64,000 nucleotides of DNA, from NCBI GenBank assembly GCA_964529175.1, contig CAZGVO010000005.1, positions 186,001 through 250,000 on the forward strand, in the 5' to 3' direction. The DNA is from JAAFJM01 sp964529175. Lineage in GTDB: Bacteria > Bacteroidota > Bacteroidia > UKL13-3. Below the pieces are notes generated by a model. The model saw only the letters and a program-made list of their open reading frames with translations. It did no database searches and had not been told where the DNA came from. Positions 8,288-18,025 of the stretch are shown here, in pieces (the stretch's first letter is position 1; each line of letters starts with the position of its first letter). The position numbers were made by a program, and so were the translations under genes.

Positions 8288-10135
8288 ATGACAAAAAAAA
8301 TTTACGCACTTGCATTTGGAGCTTTATTAGTGGTAAGCGCATTTGCACAAAAACAACGAAAAGCTGGTCATTTGCCAGTGGGTAGAACCCAAGCAGAGTA
8401 TCAATTAATGATTGATAATGCTAAGAATAGAACTAATACTTTAGGAAAAGCAGTTGTTTTTCCTGAAAATATGCGCATGCCAGGCGAATTTGAAGAAAGT
8501 AGAGCAGTAGTAATTAGTTGGGCTTACGAGTATGATGCAGATTTTACTCAAATTTTGGGAATTGATACCAGCACAAGCTATGGTTGGATTTCAGCTCAAT
8601 TAGCTCATTATATTTCAGAAGAATGCGAAGTTTGGATTAGACTTTGGGATAAAGGCGATGATAAAAAAGTATTGGCTTTTATGGAAAGTTTAGGATGGCC
8701 TTTAACTAACTACCGTTTCTTTTACCAAAAAGGTGATGATTTTTGGGTGAGAGATTTTGGTCCTATGGCATTTTATTATGGAAGCAAAGACAGTGTTGGT
8801 TTTACAGACATGAAATACTACGATGGTAGAGATTCAGATAATGTTTTTCCAGCATTTTTAGCTCAAAAAATGGGTTATAATAATTACGAAACGCCTTTAA
8901 ATGCAGAAGGCGGAAACCTAATGACTGATGGTTATGGAAGAATGGTTTTTAGCTCAGTAATTCGTACTGCTAATAACGATATTCAAAATTGGACAACTGC
9001 TAAAACTTACAGCACTATCAAATCAACTTTGGCTTCATCTGATTTACAAGATTTACCAACTTTGATATGCGATGGAGGAACAGGTCATATTGATTTATAT
9101 ACCAAGTTTATTGATGAAGAAACCATTATTGTATCTAAATATCCTCAAGAAATTACAGCTTCTGACCGCCAAACTATTGAAGATAATTACCAAAAAATGG
9201 CAGGTTGGCAATCAACTTATGGTCGTCCGTACACTATTTACCGCATTCCTCATCCAACAGATGACGATGGGAAACATACTTTGGTTACCTGCGATGATTT
9301 AAATGGCGATGCACGCAATTTTATTAACGGGATAACAGTTAATAATACATTCCTTTTCCCTGCTTATTCCGATGAGTTTGATGGAAATCAAGCACAAACT
9401 GATTCAATTGTTGAATTATTTAAAAGCATTATGCCCGGTTATCGTATAATTCCTATCGATTCGCGCGATATGAGTCCACTTGGAGGAGCTATTCATTGCA
9501 TTACCATGCAAATTCCTGTAGAAAATCCTTTAAGAATTTGGCATCCAAAAGTGCAAGTGAATAAAGTTTTCCAAAACGACTTTAAAATTGTAACCAAATG
9601 CCAAAACTACAGTGGCATGAAAAATGTAAATTGTGTTTGGCGTAAAAATACTGGTACTTGGCAAAACTTAGCTTTAACAGATAGTGCTGGTTATCATATT
9701 GGTACGTTAACAGTTCCGGGTTTAACTAGTTCTGATTTTGTAGAGTATTATATTGATGCTGAGGCTAATAATGGTAGAAAAGCAAGAAAACCTTTAGCCG
9801 CACGCGAAGGATTAAATGGTTATTACCGTATTCAGTTTGAAAATGGAACCAATGTAAATGAATTAAAAGTAACACCTAAAAATTACTTATTTGCGGCTTA
9901 TCCAAATCCAGCAAAAAATCAAATTCACATACCTTTCCAATTATTAGAAAAAGGCGAAGTAGCTATTAAAATTACCGATATTACCGGTAAAGTAATAAGC
10001 GAACAAACTTTTATGGCTAACAGCGGTCAGCAAGAAAATGTGCTTGATGTATCGTCAATTGCCAATGGATTGTATTTTTATACATTAACCTTAAATGGCG
10101 AAACAGTAAGTACTCGCAAATTCTTAAAACAATAA
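8288..10135 (+). CDS. Secreted PPAD-like peptidylarginine/agmatine deiminase with T9SS sorting tail
   Basis: 615 residues from the ATG at 8288 (an upstream ATG at 8270 spoils the signal peptide). Signal peptide 1-20 (MTKKIYALAFGALLVVSAFA). The catalytic domain (about 60-412) belongs to the agmatine deiminase/Porphyromonas-type PAD family: Asp156 in WVRDFGPM, His267 and Asp269 in GGTGHIDLY, and Cys404 in GGAIHCIT. An Ig-like domain follows (about 415-520) and then a type A T9SS tail with AAYPNPAKNQI and VSTRKFLKQ. This order (signal, deiminase, Ig-like, sorting tail) is that of P. gingivalis PPAD rather than cytosolic agmatine deiminase. Substrate is not proven; a secreted guanidino-group deiminase is the safe call. 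Confidence 0.9.
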   Translation: MTKKIYALAFGALLVVSAFAQKQRKAGHLPVGRTQAEYQLMIDNAKNRTNTLGKAVVFPENMRMPGEFEESRAVVISWAYEYDADFTQILGIDTSTSYGWISAQLAHYISEECEVWIRLWDKGDDKKVLAFMESLGWPLTNYRFFYQKGDDFWVRDFGPMAFYYGSKDSVGFTDMKYYDGRDSDNVFPAFLAQKMGYNNYETPLNAEGGNLMTDGYGRMVFSSVIRTANNDIQNWTTAKTYSTIKSTLASSDLQDLPTLICDGGTGHIDLYTKFIDEETIIVSKYPQEITASDRQTIEDNYQKMAGWQSTYGRPYTIYRIPHPTDDDGKHTLVTCDDLNGDARNFINGITVNNTFLFPAYSDEFDGNQAQTDSIVELFKSIMPGYRIIPIDSRDMSPLGGAIHCITMQIPVENPLRIWHPKVQVNKVFQNDFKIVTKCQNYSGMKNVNCVWRKNTGTWQNLALTDSAGYHIGTLTVPGLTSSDFVEYYIDAEANNGRKARKPLAAREGLNGYYRIQFENGTNVNELKVTPKNYLFAAYPNPAKNQIHIPFQLLEKGEVAIKITDITGKVISEQTFMANSGQQENVLDVSSIANGLYFYTLTLNGETVSTRKFLKQ

Positions 10136-10153
10136 TACTTGTAAAATTATATT

Positions 10154-10189
10154 CAAAAATGGCTGCCAATAAAAGGGTGGCCATTTTTG
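10154..10189 (+). terminator. Terminator after the deiminase gene
   Basis: Perfect 10-bp stem CAAAAATGGC/GCCATTTTTG with a 16-nt loop, 19 nt after the deiminase stop. It covers the ATG at 10159, which rules that codon out as the start of the next gene. Confidence 0.7.
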
Positions 10190-10227
10190 TTATAAAATAT
10201 GCCATAAAAGCTGCATTTTTGCTCAAA

Positions 10228-11904
10228 ATGAATTTTAAAAAATATACTCAGTTTTGCATCCTGTTTTTGGCAGGTTTTGCAGCTTTTGGGCAGCATACTT
10301 ATTTGCCGTATAATACTTTTACAACCCATTTAATTGATAGGTTCGAAATAAAGAATAGTCAACTAAATAATAAGTATTTTCATACCAGTACTAAAAGTTA
10401 TAGGCGACAAGCCATGGCTGATTATGCCAATGAATTATTATTAAATGATTCTAATTTTTCGAAACAAGATTTATTTAATTTACAATACTTACTAAACGAT
10501 AATTTTGAATGGGCTAATTCAACCAAAACACTCGTTAAAAAGCCATTTTTAAAGGAATTTTATAAGCAAAAGGCTGCTTTGTATTCAGTTCAAATTCCTG
10601 ATTTTAACTTGGTGGTAAGTCCAGTTTTAAATTATCAAATAAGTACAGTTGACTTTGAAGGTAAAAGAGCTTTAATCAATAACCGAGGACTTGAAATTAG
10701 GGGAAACATTACCAATAAGATTGGTTTTTATACCCAAATTAGTGACGAAATATTAAGACCAGTTCCTCAACTTTACGAAGAGTATAGACGTATTGGAACT
10801 TTTCAAGGAATTGGATTTACCAAAGGTGAAAAAGGAGAATTTAATCACTTTTTATCGAGTGGATATATAAGCGTTTCTCCTAATAAATACATGGATTTTC
10901 AGCTAGGGCATGGTCGTCAATTTATTGGCGATGGAGAACGTACTTTCATTATATCTAATAATGCAGTTGATAATTTTTATATAAGATTAAATACACGTAT
11001 TTGGAAAATAAATTATACCAATATTTTTAGTGAATACCGCGATTATACTTCTGGTTCTTATGCTATTCAATCGCGGCATTATTCGGCCACACACCATTTA
11101 TCAGTTAATATTGGTAAAAAATTAAATGTAGGTATTTTTGAAACCATCATATTTCAACGCGATAGTGGTTATGTAAACACAGGTTTTGAACTCAATTACC
11201 TCAATCCAATTATTATGTATAAATCAATTGAAAATGGATTGAATAGCACAGATAAAGCAGTGTTGGGAGCCAATTTTAAATACAATTTTGCAAATCATTT
11301 TTCTGCTTATGGGCAATTGGTATTGAGTGAGTTGGTGCTTGATGAAATTTTAAAAAATAGAGGTTGGTGGGGCAATAAATGGGCTTACCAACTTGGTTTA
11401 AAATATATAGATGTATTTGGAATAAATAATTTAGATGCACAGGCTGAATTAAATGTATGCCGACCGTACATGTACACATCGTTTTCGGCTTTGCAAACCT
11501 ATACCAATTACAATCAACCATTGGCGCATCCGTTAGGAGCTAATTTTTACGAAACAATAGGAATTTTAAGGTACCAGCCAGCCAATCAATTAACCATGCA
11601 ACTTAAAGGCGTTTATTATGCCATTGGTTACGACACTTTGGGTGGAAATGTGGGTCAAAATATTCAGAAAAGTTATAGAACTACAACCACTAGTGATATT
11701 GGAAATTTTATTACACAAGGGCAATTAACCAAGGTATTATTTATAGATTTTATGGCCAGTTATATGTTGCGCCATAATTTGTTTGTTGATTGTGGTTTAA
11801 CTTATCGCTATTGTAACAGTGAGTTAACGGCTTTAAAATCGGAAAATACGTTTTTAAATTTGGGTATTAGGGTAAATATGGCTCGCAGAGAGTACGATAG
11901 GTAA
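10228..11904 (+). CDS. Outer-membrane beta-barrel protein, RemB/Wzi-like
   Basis: 558 residues from the ATG at 10228, which gives a clean signal peptide (MNFKKYTQFCILFLAGFAAFGQ); the longer frame starting at 10159 begins inside a terminator. The rest is a barrel pattern of alternating aromatic strands, with NNRGLEIRGNITNKIGFYTQ near 140-160 and MDFQLGHGRQFIGDGERT near 230. It resembles the gliding motility protein RemB of Flavobacterium and, more distantly, Wzi-type capsule-assembly barrels. RemB is a mobile surface protein of gliding cells, which fits SprA and SprE in the same window. The family call is by recall of motifs, so moderate confidence. Confidence 0.65.
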   Translation: MNFKKYTQFCILFLAGFAAFGQHTYLPYNTFTTHLIDRFEIKNSQLNNKYFHTSTKSYRRQAMADYANELLLNDSNFSKQDLFNLQYLLNDNFEWANSTKTLVKKPFLKEFYKQKAALYSVQIPDFNLVVSPVLNYQISTVDFEGKRALINNRGLEIRGNITNKIGFYTQISDEILRPVPQLYEEYRRIGTFQGIGFTKGEKGEFNHFLSSGYISVSPNKYMDFQLGHGRQFIGDGERTFIISNNAVDNFYIRLNTRIWKINYTNIFSEYRDYTSGSYAIQSRHYSATHHLSVNIGKKLNVGIFETIIFQRDSGYVNTGFELNYLNPIIMYKSIENGLNSTDKAVLGANFKYNFANHFSAYGQLVLSELVLDEILKNRGWWGNKWAYQLGLKYIDVFGINNLDAQAELNVCRPYMYTSFSALQTYTNYNQPLAHPLGANFYETIGILRYQPANQLTMQLKGVYYAIGYDTLGGNVGQNIQKSYRTTTTSDIGNFITQGQLTKVLFIDFMASYMLRHNLFVDCGLTYRYCNSELTALKSENTFLNLGIRVNMARREYDR

Positions 11905-11915
11905 TTATGAAATTG

Positions 11916-12278
11916 TTATTTTTTTACAATGGTATCGCTTAAACCGCTTCCACCATTTAAAATATCAATCTTATTTTTTAAAAACTCATCCTTATTTCTC
12001 AATGTTTTTTCAATAGAATCGGTTTTGTACATCAATTCTTGTAAATTTCTTTTGGTGTCTGTATCGCCATATCCAGGCAATAACTCGCGAAAAGGCGTAG
12101 AAAATACTAAGAGGATAATGCCCAGTCCAAACAATACCACAAAGGAACTAGCGCCCACAAAAACGTTCATAGGAGTTAATTTAAACGAAAACTTCTCTTC
12201 AAACGTTTCGTCATTTATGATAACTAATCGCAGCGGTAATTGTAACTTGCGTAAAAACTTTTTTCTTTTTGATTCCAA
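11916..12278 (-). CDS. Inner-membrane protein resembling the N-terminus of M23 peptidases, without the peptidase
   Basis: 120 residues. A basic start is followed by RLVIINDETFEEKFSFKLTPMNVFV (split here as LRLVIINDETF and EEKFSFKLTPMN), a membrane helix at about 39-61, then TPFRELLPGYGDT and a short coiled-coil region. This is how many Bacteroidota membrane-anchored M23 metallopeptidases begin, but the protein stops where the linker to the LytM domain would start. The stop lies 12 nt from the convergent gene's end, so there is no room for a lost catalytic domain. It may be a natural short form. It is divergent from sprE with only 5 nt between the longest reading frames. Confidence 0.65.
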   Translation of the reverse strand: MESKRKKFLRKLQLPLRLVIINDETFEEKFSFKLTPMNVFVGASSFVVLFGLGIILLVFSTPFRELLPGYGDTDTKRNLQELMYKTDSIEKTLRNKDEFLKNKIDILNGGSGLSDTIVKK

Positions 12279-12283
12279 TTTAA

Positions 12284-15049
12284 ATGATAATGCTTAAAAT
12301 TGTGGACTCGTATTTTTTCCAAAAATATAAAAATAGATTGCTTTTGAAATATAATAATAATAGAAATTTTTCCAAAATCGTAACTATCACATTCCTAAGT
12401 GTGGTAATTACTTGGGCTTGTAATCCCAATAAGGAAAAATGGTTGAATAAAAAATGGCATAGTTTAGTAGGGCATTATAATATTTATTTTAATGGCGAAC
12501 AGAAATTAAATGATGCCATTACTACTTTAAGTTCGGGTCATGTAAATGATTTTAATAAAATATTAGATGTTTTTCCTTATGGAACTGAAGGTGCTGCCAA
12601 AGGTGTTTCTAATGTTTTGGATGAAGCCATGAAAAAGTTTTCGGGTACTATTCAGTTACATAAAGTTGGTTCTTACACCGATGAGGCTTGGTTTGCCATT
12701 GCAAAAACACACTTTTTTAAACGCGATTATTATGCTAGCCAAGAGGCAATGCAGTTTGTGATAGGTAAATATCCAAAAGAATATAAAAATATTGCTACGG
12801 CATGGATTGCTAAATCGTACATGGGTTTAGGTAAACCACAAGAAGCCGAAGCTGTAATAGGTTTGGTACTTTCTAATAAAAATATTGAGAAAAAAGATAT
12901 TACAGAGGTTTATCTTACCGCTGCCGATGTAAATATTCGTTTAGAAAAATACAAATCGGCTATTGAAAACCTAAACAAAGTAGTAAAAGAAGGTCGCTTA
13001 AATAAAGACCAAAAAATTAGGTATTACTTCATTTTAGGTCAGCTATATATGCAGGCTAACGATAATGCCAATGCATTGTTAAACTTTAATAAAGTAGTAA
13101 ATTTAGTTCCTAATTACGATTTTGCATTTAATGCCAATATAAACATTACAAAGCTTTACGATGTAAACAATAAAAAGGAAGTAAACAAGGTAAGACGTAG
13201 GCTTAAAAGAATGGCTAATGATGATAAAAACGTAGATTATTTAAGCCAAATTTATTTTGAAATAGGTAGGTTAGAATTGAGTCAAAAAAATACGCAACCA
13301 GCAATTGCAGCCTTTAAAAAATCAATAGAAAATTCAAGTAAAGTACCATCACAAAAACCCAAATCTTGTTATGAGTTAGCTAAACTTTATTTTGATATAA
13401 AAGATTACAAAAATGCCCGTGCCTATTACGATACCACAGCAAGTTTATACGATAAAAAAGATAAATTGTACAATACCATAGTTTCTACTAAAAATGTGTT
13501 AGGCGATTTAATTAACAACCTTGAAACTTATGAAAACGAAGACAGTTTACAAACATTAAGCAAGTTGAGTAAAGATGCCTTAAATCGCAAGGTAACTGAG
13601 TGGATGGCAACCGAAGCTAAGCAAAAAGAAATTGCAGCCAAAGAAGCTAAAAAACGCAAACAAATAGAAACTAGCATGGCTGCCAATCAGAATTTACCTG
13701 GCGCCACTACCAATGCTCCTTTGGCCTTTGATAATTCGGCTAATGGTTCTCAATGGTACTTTTACAATACCAATTTGGTTAACGCAGGCATAACCGAATT
13801 TTTTAGTAGTAGAAAATGGGGAAATAGGCTTAATGAAGATTATTGGCGATTATCTACCAAGGAGAAAACTAAACAAACAGCCGAGGTTGACACTACTGAA
13901 GAAGGTGATGGTAAAAAGGATGGTAATGTTATAGGTAAACAAGGCGGAAGCGATGAAAAAGGTGAAACAAAGCCAGCCGAAGATGAAGCAAAACCAGCTA
14001 TTGTATTTGGGGATAATGCCAAGGATGCTTGGATTAAAAATGTTCCATTTACACAGGCTGCTTTAGATAATTCAAACCTTAGTATGATGGAAGCCTTGCA
14101 TAATTTGGGCGTTATTTATTATGCTAAAATAAAAAATTATAAAGAGGCCATTAACTACTTTAATATTTTACAAAAGCGTTTTCCTAAAAACGAATATGAG
14201 CCTGAAACTTGGTATTACTTACATAAAAGTCATGATGAGTTAAACGAAAAGCAAAATGCAGCTAAATTTAAAGATGATTTATTAAGTAAATATCCGCAAA
14301 ATCCTTATGCACTTTTACTTATGGGTAAGCCGGCAAATACAGCTGCTACCGATCAAAATAAGGATTTGGTTAAATTATATGATAGCACTTATGAGGCTTA
14401 TAAATTGGGCAATTATGATGAAGTAAAAAAACTGAAACAAGAAGCCGATAAAAAATATCCAGGCAATAATTTTAGACCTAAATTTGAGTTAATAAATGCC
14501 TTGGCTATTGGTAAAACTGGCAAAGTTGAAGAGTTTAAAATAGCGCTAACTAGCATTGGTAAAGAGTTTCCTAAAACCGATGTGGCTGCGCAAGCCAACG
14601 AAATTTTAGAGATTTTAAACAAAGGCACTAAAAAAATAGAAGTAATAGCTAAAGACACTAATTTGGCGCCATTTACCATGGAACCAAACGAAAAGCATTA
14701 TTATATTTTAGCCGTAAAAAATTTAAAGGCTAACTTTACCGATTATGTTGAAAAAATATATAGTTATAATGAATCGTATGCCTCAAACGACAATTTGAAA
14801 ATTAATGCCATGGTTAGCAATGATGGTTACCAATATTTATTGGTTAGGGAGTTCCCGAATCAAAAAAAGGCAGAAGAGTATTACAAAGGACTTGTTGCTA
14901 ATAATTTGGTTATCAGCAAGTTAAAAATAAATGAGCCTTACGTTGATTTTGTAATATCCATTAACAATTACAAAAACATCATGCGGGATAAACAGATGGA
15001 AAAGTATAATAATTTTTATAAGAAACTACAAGTTAAACAACAGCAATGA
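12284..15049 (+). CDS. sprE: TPR lipoprotein SprE/PorW, type IX secretion component
   Basis: About 921 residues. After an unusual N-terminus comes a hydrophobic helix ending in VVITWAC, a plausible lipoprotein cysteine, then KKWHSLVGHYNIYFNGEQKLNDA, the conserved opening of SprE/PorW (split: KKWHSLVGHYNIYFNG and EQKLNDA). Many TPR units follow (about 130-400 and 600-720), with a charged low-complexity linker around 530-570. In Flavobacterium SprE and P. gingivalis PorW, this outer-membrane lipoprotein is needed for T9SS export and gliding. The true start is uncertain: the ATG at 12284 leaves almost no promoter room against the divergent gene, and a TTG at 12344 would give a more usual signal peptide. 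It overlaps the next gene by 4 nt. Confidence 0.8.
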   Translation: MIMLKIVDSYFFQKYKNRLLLKYNNNRNFSKIVTITFLSVVITWACNPNKEKWLNKKWHSLVGHYNIYFNGEQKLNDAITTLSSGHVNDFNKILDVFPYGTEGAAKGVSNVLDEAMKKFSGTIQLHKVGSYTDEAWFAIAKTHFFKRDYYASQEAMQFVIGKYPKEYKNIATAWIAKSYMGLGKPQEAEAVIGLVLSNKNIEKKDITEVYLTAADVNIRLEKYKSAIENLNKVVKEGRLNKDQKIRYYFILGQLYMQANDNANALLNFNKVVNLVPNYDFAFNANINITKLYDVNNKKEVNKVRRRLKRMANDDKNVDYLSQIYFEIGRLELSQKNTQPAIAAFKKSIENSSKVPSQKPKSCYELAKLYFDIKDYKNARAYYDTTASLYDKKDKLYNTIVSTKNVLGDLINNLETYENEDSLQTLSKLSKDALNRKVTEWMATEAKQKEIAAKEAKKRKQIETSMAANQNLPGATTNAPLAFDNSANGSQWYFYNTNLVNAGITEFFSSRKWGNRLNEDYWRLSTKEKTKQTAEVDTTEEGDGKKDGNVIGKQGGSDEKGETKPAEDEAKPAIVFGDNAKDAWIKNVPFTQAALDNSNLSMMEALHNLGVIYYAKIKNYKEAINYFNILQKRFPKNEYEPETWYYLHKSHDELNEKQNAAKFKDDLLSKYPQNPYALLLMGKPANTAATDQNKDLVKLYDSTYEAYKLGNYDEVKKLKQEADKKYPGNNFRPKFELINALAIGKTGKVEEFKIALTSIGKEFPKTDVAAQANEILEILNKGTKKIEVIAKDTNLAPFTMEPNEKHYYILAVKNLKANFTDYVEKIYSYNESYASNDNLKINAMVSNDGYQYLLVREFPNQKKAEEYYKGLVANNLVISKLKINEPYVDFVISINNYKNIMRDKQMEKYNNFYKKLQVKQQQ

Positions 15050-17265
15050 GTTTTATACAACAAATTTTTGATAAAAAATACATGAAATATGTAAAATGGC
15101 TATGGATTTCGGCCTTTAGCGGAATAGCTATTTTAACTTTGTTAATTGTAGTATTATGGAAAGATTGGGTTCCTCAATCTTATAAATTACCACCTTTGGA
15201 GGAGTTAGAAAATCCAAAAACCTTATTGGCAAGTGAGGTATATAGTAGCGATGGTGTATTAATGGGAAAATATTTTCTACAAAATAGAAGTAATGCCAGT
15301 TTTGAAGAATTAAGTCCGCAATTATTAAATGCTTTAATTGCAACTGAAGACATTCGTTTTTATGAGCATAGTGGTATTGATAATAACCGTTTATTTACCA
15401 TTATAGTTTATAATTTGATTGGGCGCAGGCAGGGTGGAAGTACCATCACGCAGCAATTGGCTAAAAATTTATTTCCACGCAAGCGTTTTAAACATATTCA
15501 TCAAAAAGTAGTAACCAAATTACAAGAATGGATTACTGCTATTAGAATTGAACAACGTTATACCAAAGAAGAAATTCTGACTATGTATTTCAATACTGTA
15601 GAATTTGGTGGAAATGCATTTGGCATACGAAGTGCATCAAAAGTATTTTTTGGAAAATCGCCTAAAGATTTGAATGCTCCAGAAGCCGCTCTTTTGGTTG
15701 GAATGCTAAAAGGAATTACTAAGTTTAATCCAAATAAAAATCCTGGAAATGCTTTAAACAGGCGCAATACGGTTTTAAATCAGATGCAAAAAAATGGTTA
15801 TTTAACTGCAAGCGAAGCTTCAAAATTTAAGAAAGAAGAAATTAAACTTAATTACCAAGAAGACGATCATAACGAAGGTTTAGCCACTTATTTTAGAGAA
15901 CATTTGCGTGTAGAATTAATGGAATGGGCCGAAGAAAATGGCTTTAATTTATACAAAGATGGTTTGAAAATTTATACCACCATCAATGCTAAAATGCAAG
16001 CCCAAGCCGAGCTAGCTGTAAGCAACCATTTAACTTCTATGCAAAAAAAGTTTTATGCGCATTGGAAAGGTCGCGAGCCTTGGGGTTCTCATAAAGAACT
16101 GCTTGAAATGGCTATGAAACGTAGCGACAGGTACAAAATTTGTAAAGAACAAAACTTGAGTCAAGAGGAAATTGATAGGCAATTTAATACCATTGTAAAA
16201 ATGAAAGTTTATAGCAGTGCTCGTGGCGAAATAGATACCATGATGACACCCTTAGACAGTTTAAAATATTACAAATATTTTATGCAATGTGGTATGATGA
16301 GTATGGATCCAAGAACTGGTCAAATTAGGGCTTGGGTTGGTGGACATAACTATAAATATTTTAAATACGACCATGTGAATCAAAACTCAAAACGCCAAGT
16401 AGGTTCTACCTTTAAACCTTTTGTTTACACTTTAGCGGTTGATAATGGTGTTTCGCCTTGCACTATTTTCCCTAACAAGCCTGTACAGTTTGAAGGTTAT
16501 CCTGATTATAAACCGGGAAATGCTGATGAAGAATATACTACAGGCGACATGACAATGTATAGAGGTTTACAGTTTTCGGTAAACTTAATTGCCTTGCAAG
16601 TATTAAAAAGTTTAGGTCCTGATGCCATTAAGCAAGTAATTAATTTGGCTAAAAAAATGGGTGTTGAAAGTAATATGGGGCCATACCCTGCAACCGCTTT
16701 AGGAACAGCCGATATTTCGGTTTTTGAAATGACTGGAGCATTTAGCACATTTGCCAATCGTGGTGTATGGATTAAGCCCAATTATTTGGTAAAAATTACC
16801 GATAAAAACGGCAATATTATTTACGAACCAAAAGTAGAAAGCAGAGAAGCTTTAAACGAACAAACAAGTTATGTAATGTGTAAAATGCTTGAAAGAGTTA
16901 CTGCACATGGAACAGCGGCTAAAGTTCGTTATCAATATGGAGTTCAAGGCGCTGTTGGTGGTAAAACTGGAACCACTCAAAATTATAGTGATGGTTGGTT
17001 TATAGGTATTACACCAACTTTAACTACTGGAATTTGGACAGGTTTTGAAGATCGTGCCATTCATTTTAGAAGTATGGATTTAGGAAGTGGTTCGGCCATG
17101 GCCATGCCTATTTTTGGTAATTATATGAAAGCAGTTCAAGACCAAAAGTTAGCCGAAATTGTTCAAAATTGGCCAGCACCCAAATCAGATTTAACCATTG
17201 AACTTGATTGTGATAAGTTTAAACCTGATGCCAAAACAACTACCAATGATTTTATGGAAGAATAA
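15046..17265 (+). CDS. mrcA: Class A penicillin-binding protein (transglycosylase/transpeptidase, PBP1A type)
   Basis: 739 residues. A membrane helix at about 18-40 is followed by the glycosyltransferase 51 domain (ALIATEDIRFYEHSGID, GGSTITQQLAKNLF, YFNTVEFGGNAFGI) that polymerises glycan strands. The penicillin-binding domain has the SxxK serine in GSTFKPFVY, SVN in FSVNLIAL and KTG in GGKTGTTQNYSDGWF. It is a bifunctional cell-wall synthase working in the periplasm. Its ATG overlaps the sprE stop (ATGA), so translational coupling is likely. It ends before a bidirectional terminator. Confidence 0.95.
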   Translation: MSFIQQIFDKKYMKYVKWLWISAFSGIAILTLLIVVLWKDWVPQSYKLPPLEELENPKTLLASEVYSSDGVLMGKYFLQNRSNASFEELSPQLLNALIATEDIRFYEHSGIDNNRLFTIIVYNLIGRRQGGSTITQQLAKNLFPRKRFKHIHQKVVTKLQEWITAIRIEQRYTKEEILTMYFNTVEFGGNAFGIRSASKVFFGKSPKDLNAPEAALLVGMLKGITKFNPNKNPGNALNRRNTVLNQMQKNGYLTASEASKFKKEEIKLNYQEDDHNEGLATYFREHLRVELMEWAEENGFNLYKDGLKIYTTINAKMQAQAELAVSNHLTSMQKKFYAHWKGREPWGSHKELLEMAMKRSDRYKICKEQNLSQEEIDRQFNTIVKMKVYSSARGEIDTMMTPLDSLKYYKYFMQCGMMSMDPRTGQIRAWVGGHNYKYFKYDHVNQNSKRQVGSTFKPFVYTLAVDNGVSPCTIFPNKPVQFEGYPDYKPGNADEEYTTGDMTMYRGLQFSVNLIALQVLKSLGPDAIKQVINLAKKMGVESNMGPYPATALGTADISVFEMTGAFSTFANRGVWIKPNYLVKITDKNGNIIYEPKVESREALNEQTSYVMCKMLERVTAHGTAAKVRYQYGVQGAVGGKTGTTQNYSDGWFIGITPTLTTGIWTGFEDRAIHFRSMDLGSGSAMAMPIFGNYMKAVQDQKLAEIVQNWPAPKSDLTIELDCDKFKPDAKTTTNDFMEE

Positions 17266-17283
17266 TTAAAAACAACACTTAAT

Positions 17284-17317
17284 AAAAAATCCCGTTCAGC
17301 TTGAATGGGATTTTTTT
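17284..17317. terminator. Bidirectional terminator between PBP and LytTR regulator genes
   Basis: Stem AAAAAATCCC.TTCA/TGAA.GGGATTTTTT with a 3-nt loop, A-tract on the left and T-tract on the right, so it can serve both converging genes. Its AAAAATCCC/GGGATTTTT core recurs at 20656, 32943 and 49945. Confidence 0.85.
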
Positions 17318-17323
17318 ATGGTT

Positions 17324-18025
17324 TTATAACTTGGTTTTATTAAAAATAATAAAAAAATTATTTTTATAAGTATCGCCAATGTTTACTGTTTGATCCTTTA
17401 TTTTTATGGTATTGTTTTCAACTATTGTAATGTAGTCAATATTGATTATGAAAGATTTGTGAATCCGTACAAAATTAGTATACGATGCCAATTCTTCTTC
17501 AAAATTTTTCATAGTTTTATGAATGGTTATGCGTTCATCGTCAATCCAAAGGCGCAAGTAATCTTTAAGGCCTTCTATTAACCATAATTTTGATAAGTTA
17601 ATTTTTAACCATTTGCCTTCGCTACGCACAAAAATGGTATTTTCTAGCTTGGGGTTAACTTTGTTTTTTATTGTTTCTATGGCATTGGTGGCTTTATTAA
17701 TTGCTACCAGAAACCTTTCATAAGAAAATGGTTTCAATAAATAATCAATGGCGTTTAACTCATAACTTTCAATGGCATATTCACTGTAAGCAGTTGTAAA
17801 AATTACCATTGGTGGATTGGGTAATATTTTTAAGAATTCAGTTCCTAAAATTTCAGGTAAATTAATATCAAGCAGTAATAAATCAACTTGTTGTTTTCCT
17901 AAAAGCGCAAACGCTTCTAACGCATTTTTACAAACGCCTACTAGTTCAATTGACTCTATTTTTTGCACATAATTTATTAGTATTTCCCGTGCTAGAGGCT
18001 CATCGTCAATTATGGCTAATCGCAT
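17324..18025 (-). CDS. LytTR-family response regulator
   Basis: 233 residues. Receiver domain 1-115 with acidic residues IDDEP, phosphoacceptor Asp53 in LLLLDINLP and Lys in YLLKPFSYE. LytTR DNA-binding domain about 130-230, with IFVRSEGKWLKINLSKLWLIE, YLRLWIDDERITIHKTM (shortened here) and FVRIHKSFIINI. Such proteins bind paired direct repeats about two helical turns apart. Its gene overlaps the kinase gene at 18025 by one base, so the two are cotranscribed. The nested TAGAC repeats at 19158-19220, upstream of the kinase gene, are its most likely target (inference). Confidence 0.93.
   Translation of the reverse strand: MRLAIIDDEPLAREILINYVQKIESIELVGVCKNALEAFALLGKQQVDLLLLDINLPEILGTEFLKILPNPPMVIFTTAYSEYAIESYELNAIDYLLKPFSYERFLVAINKATNAIETIKNKVNPKLENTIFVRSEGKWLKINLSKLWLIEGLKDYLRLWIDDERITIHKTMKNFEEELASYTNFVRIHKSFIINIDYITIVENNTIKIKDQTVNIGDTYKNNFFIIFNKTKL

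Noticed and set aside
9072..9302. Short plus-strand frame within the deiminase gene
   Set aside because: It lies wholly within the deiminase coding region in another frame.
10159..10227. Longer N-terminus for the RemB-like protein
   Set aside because: This start lies inside a terminator hairpin, and the true signal peptide begins at 10228.
11929..12297. 122-residue plus-strand open frame opposite the M23-like N-terminal gene
   Set aside because: It is antisense to a recognisable conserved gene, and its translation has no family features or signal peptide.
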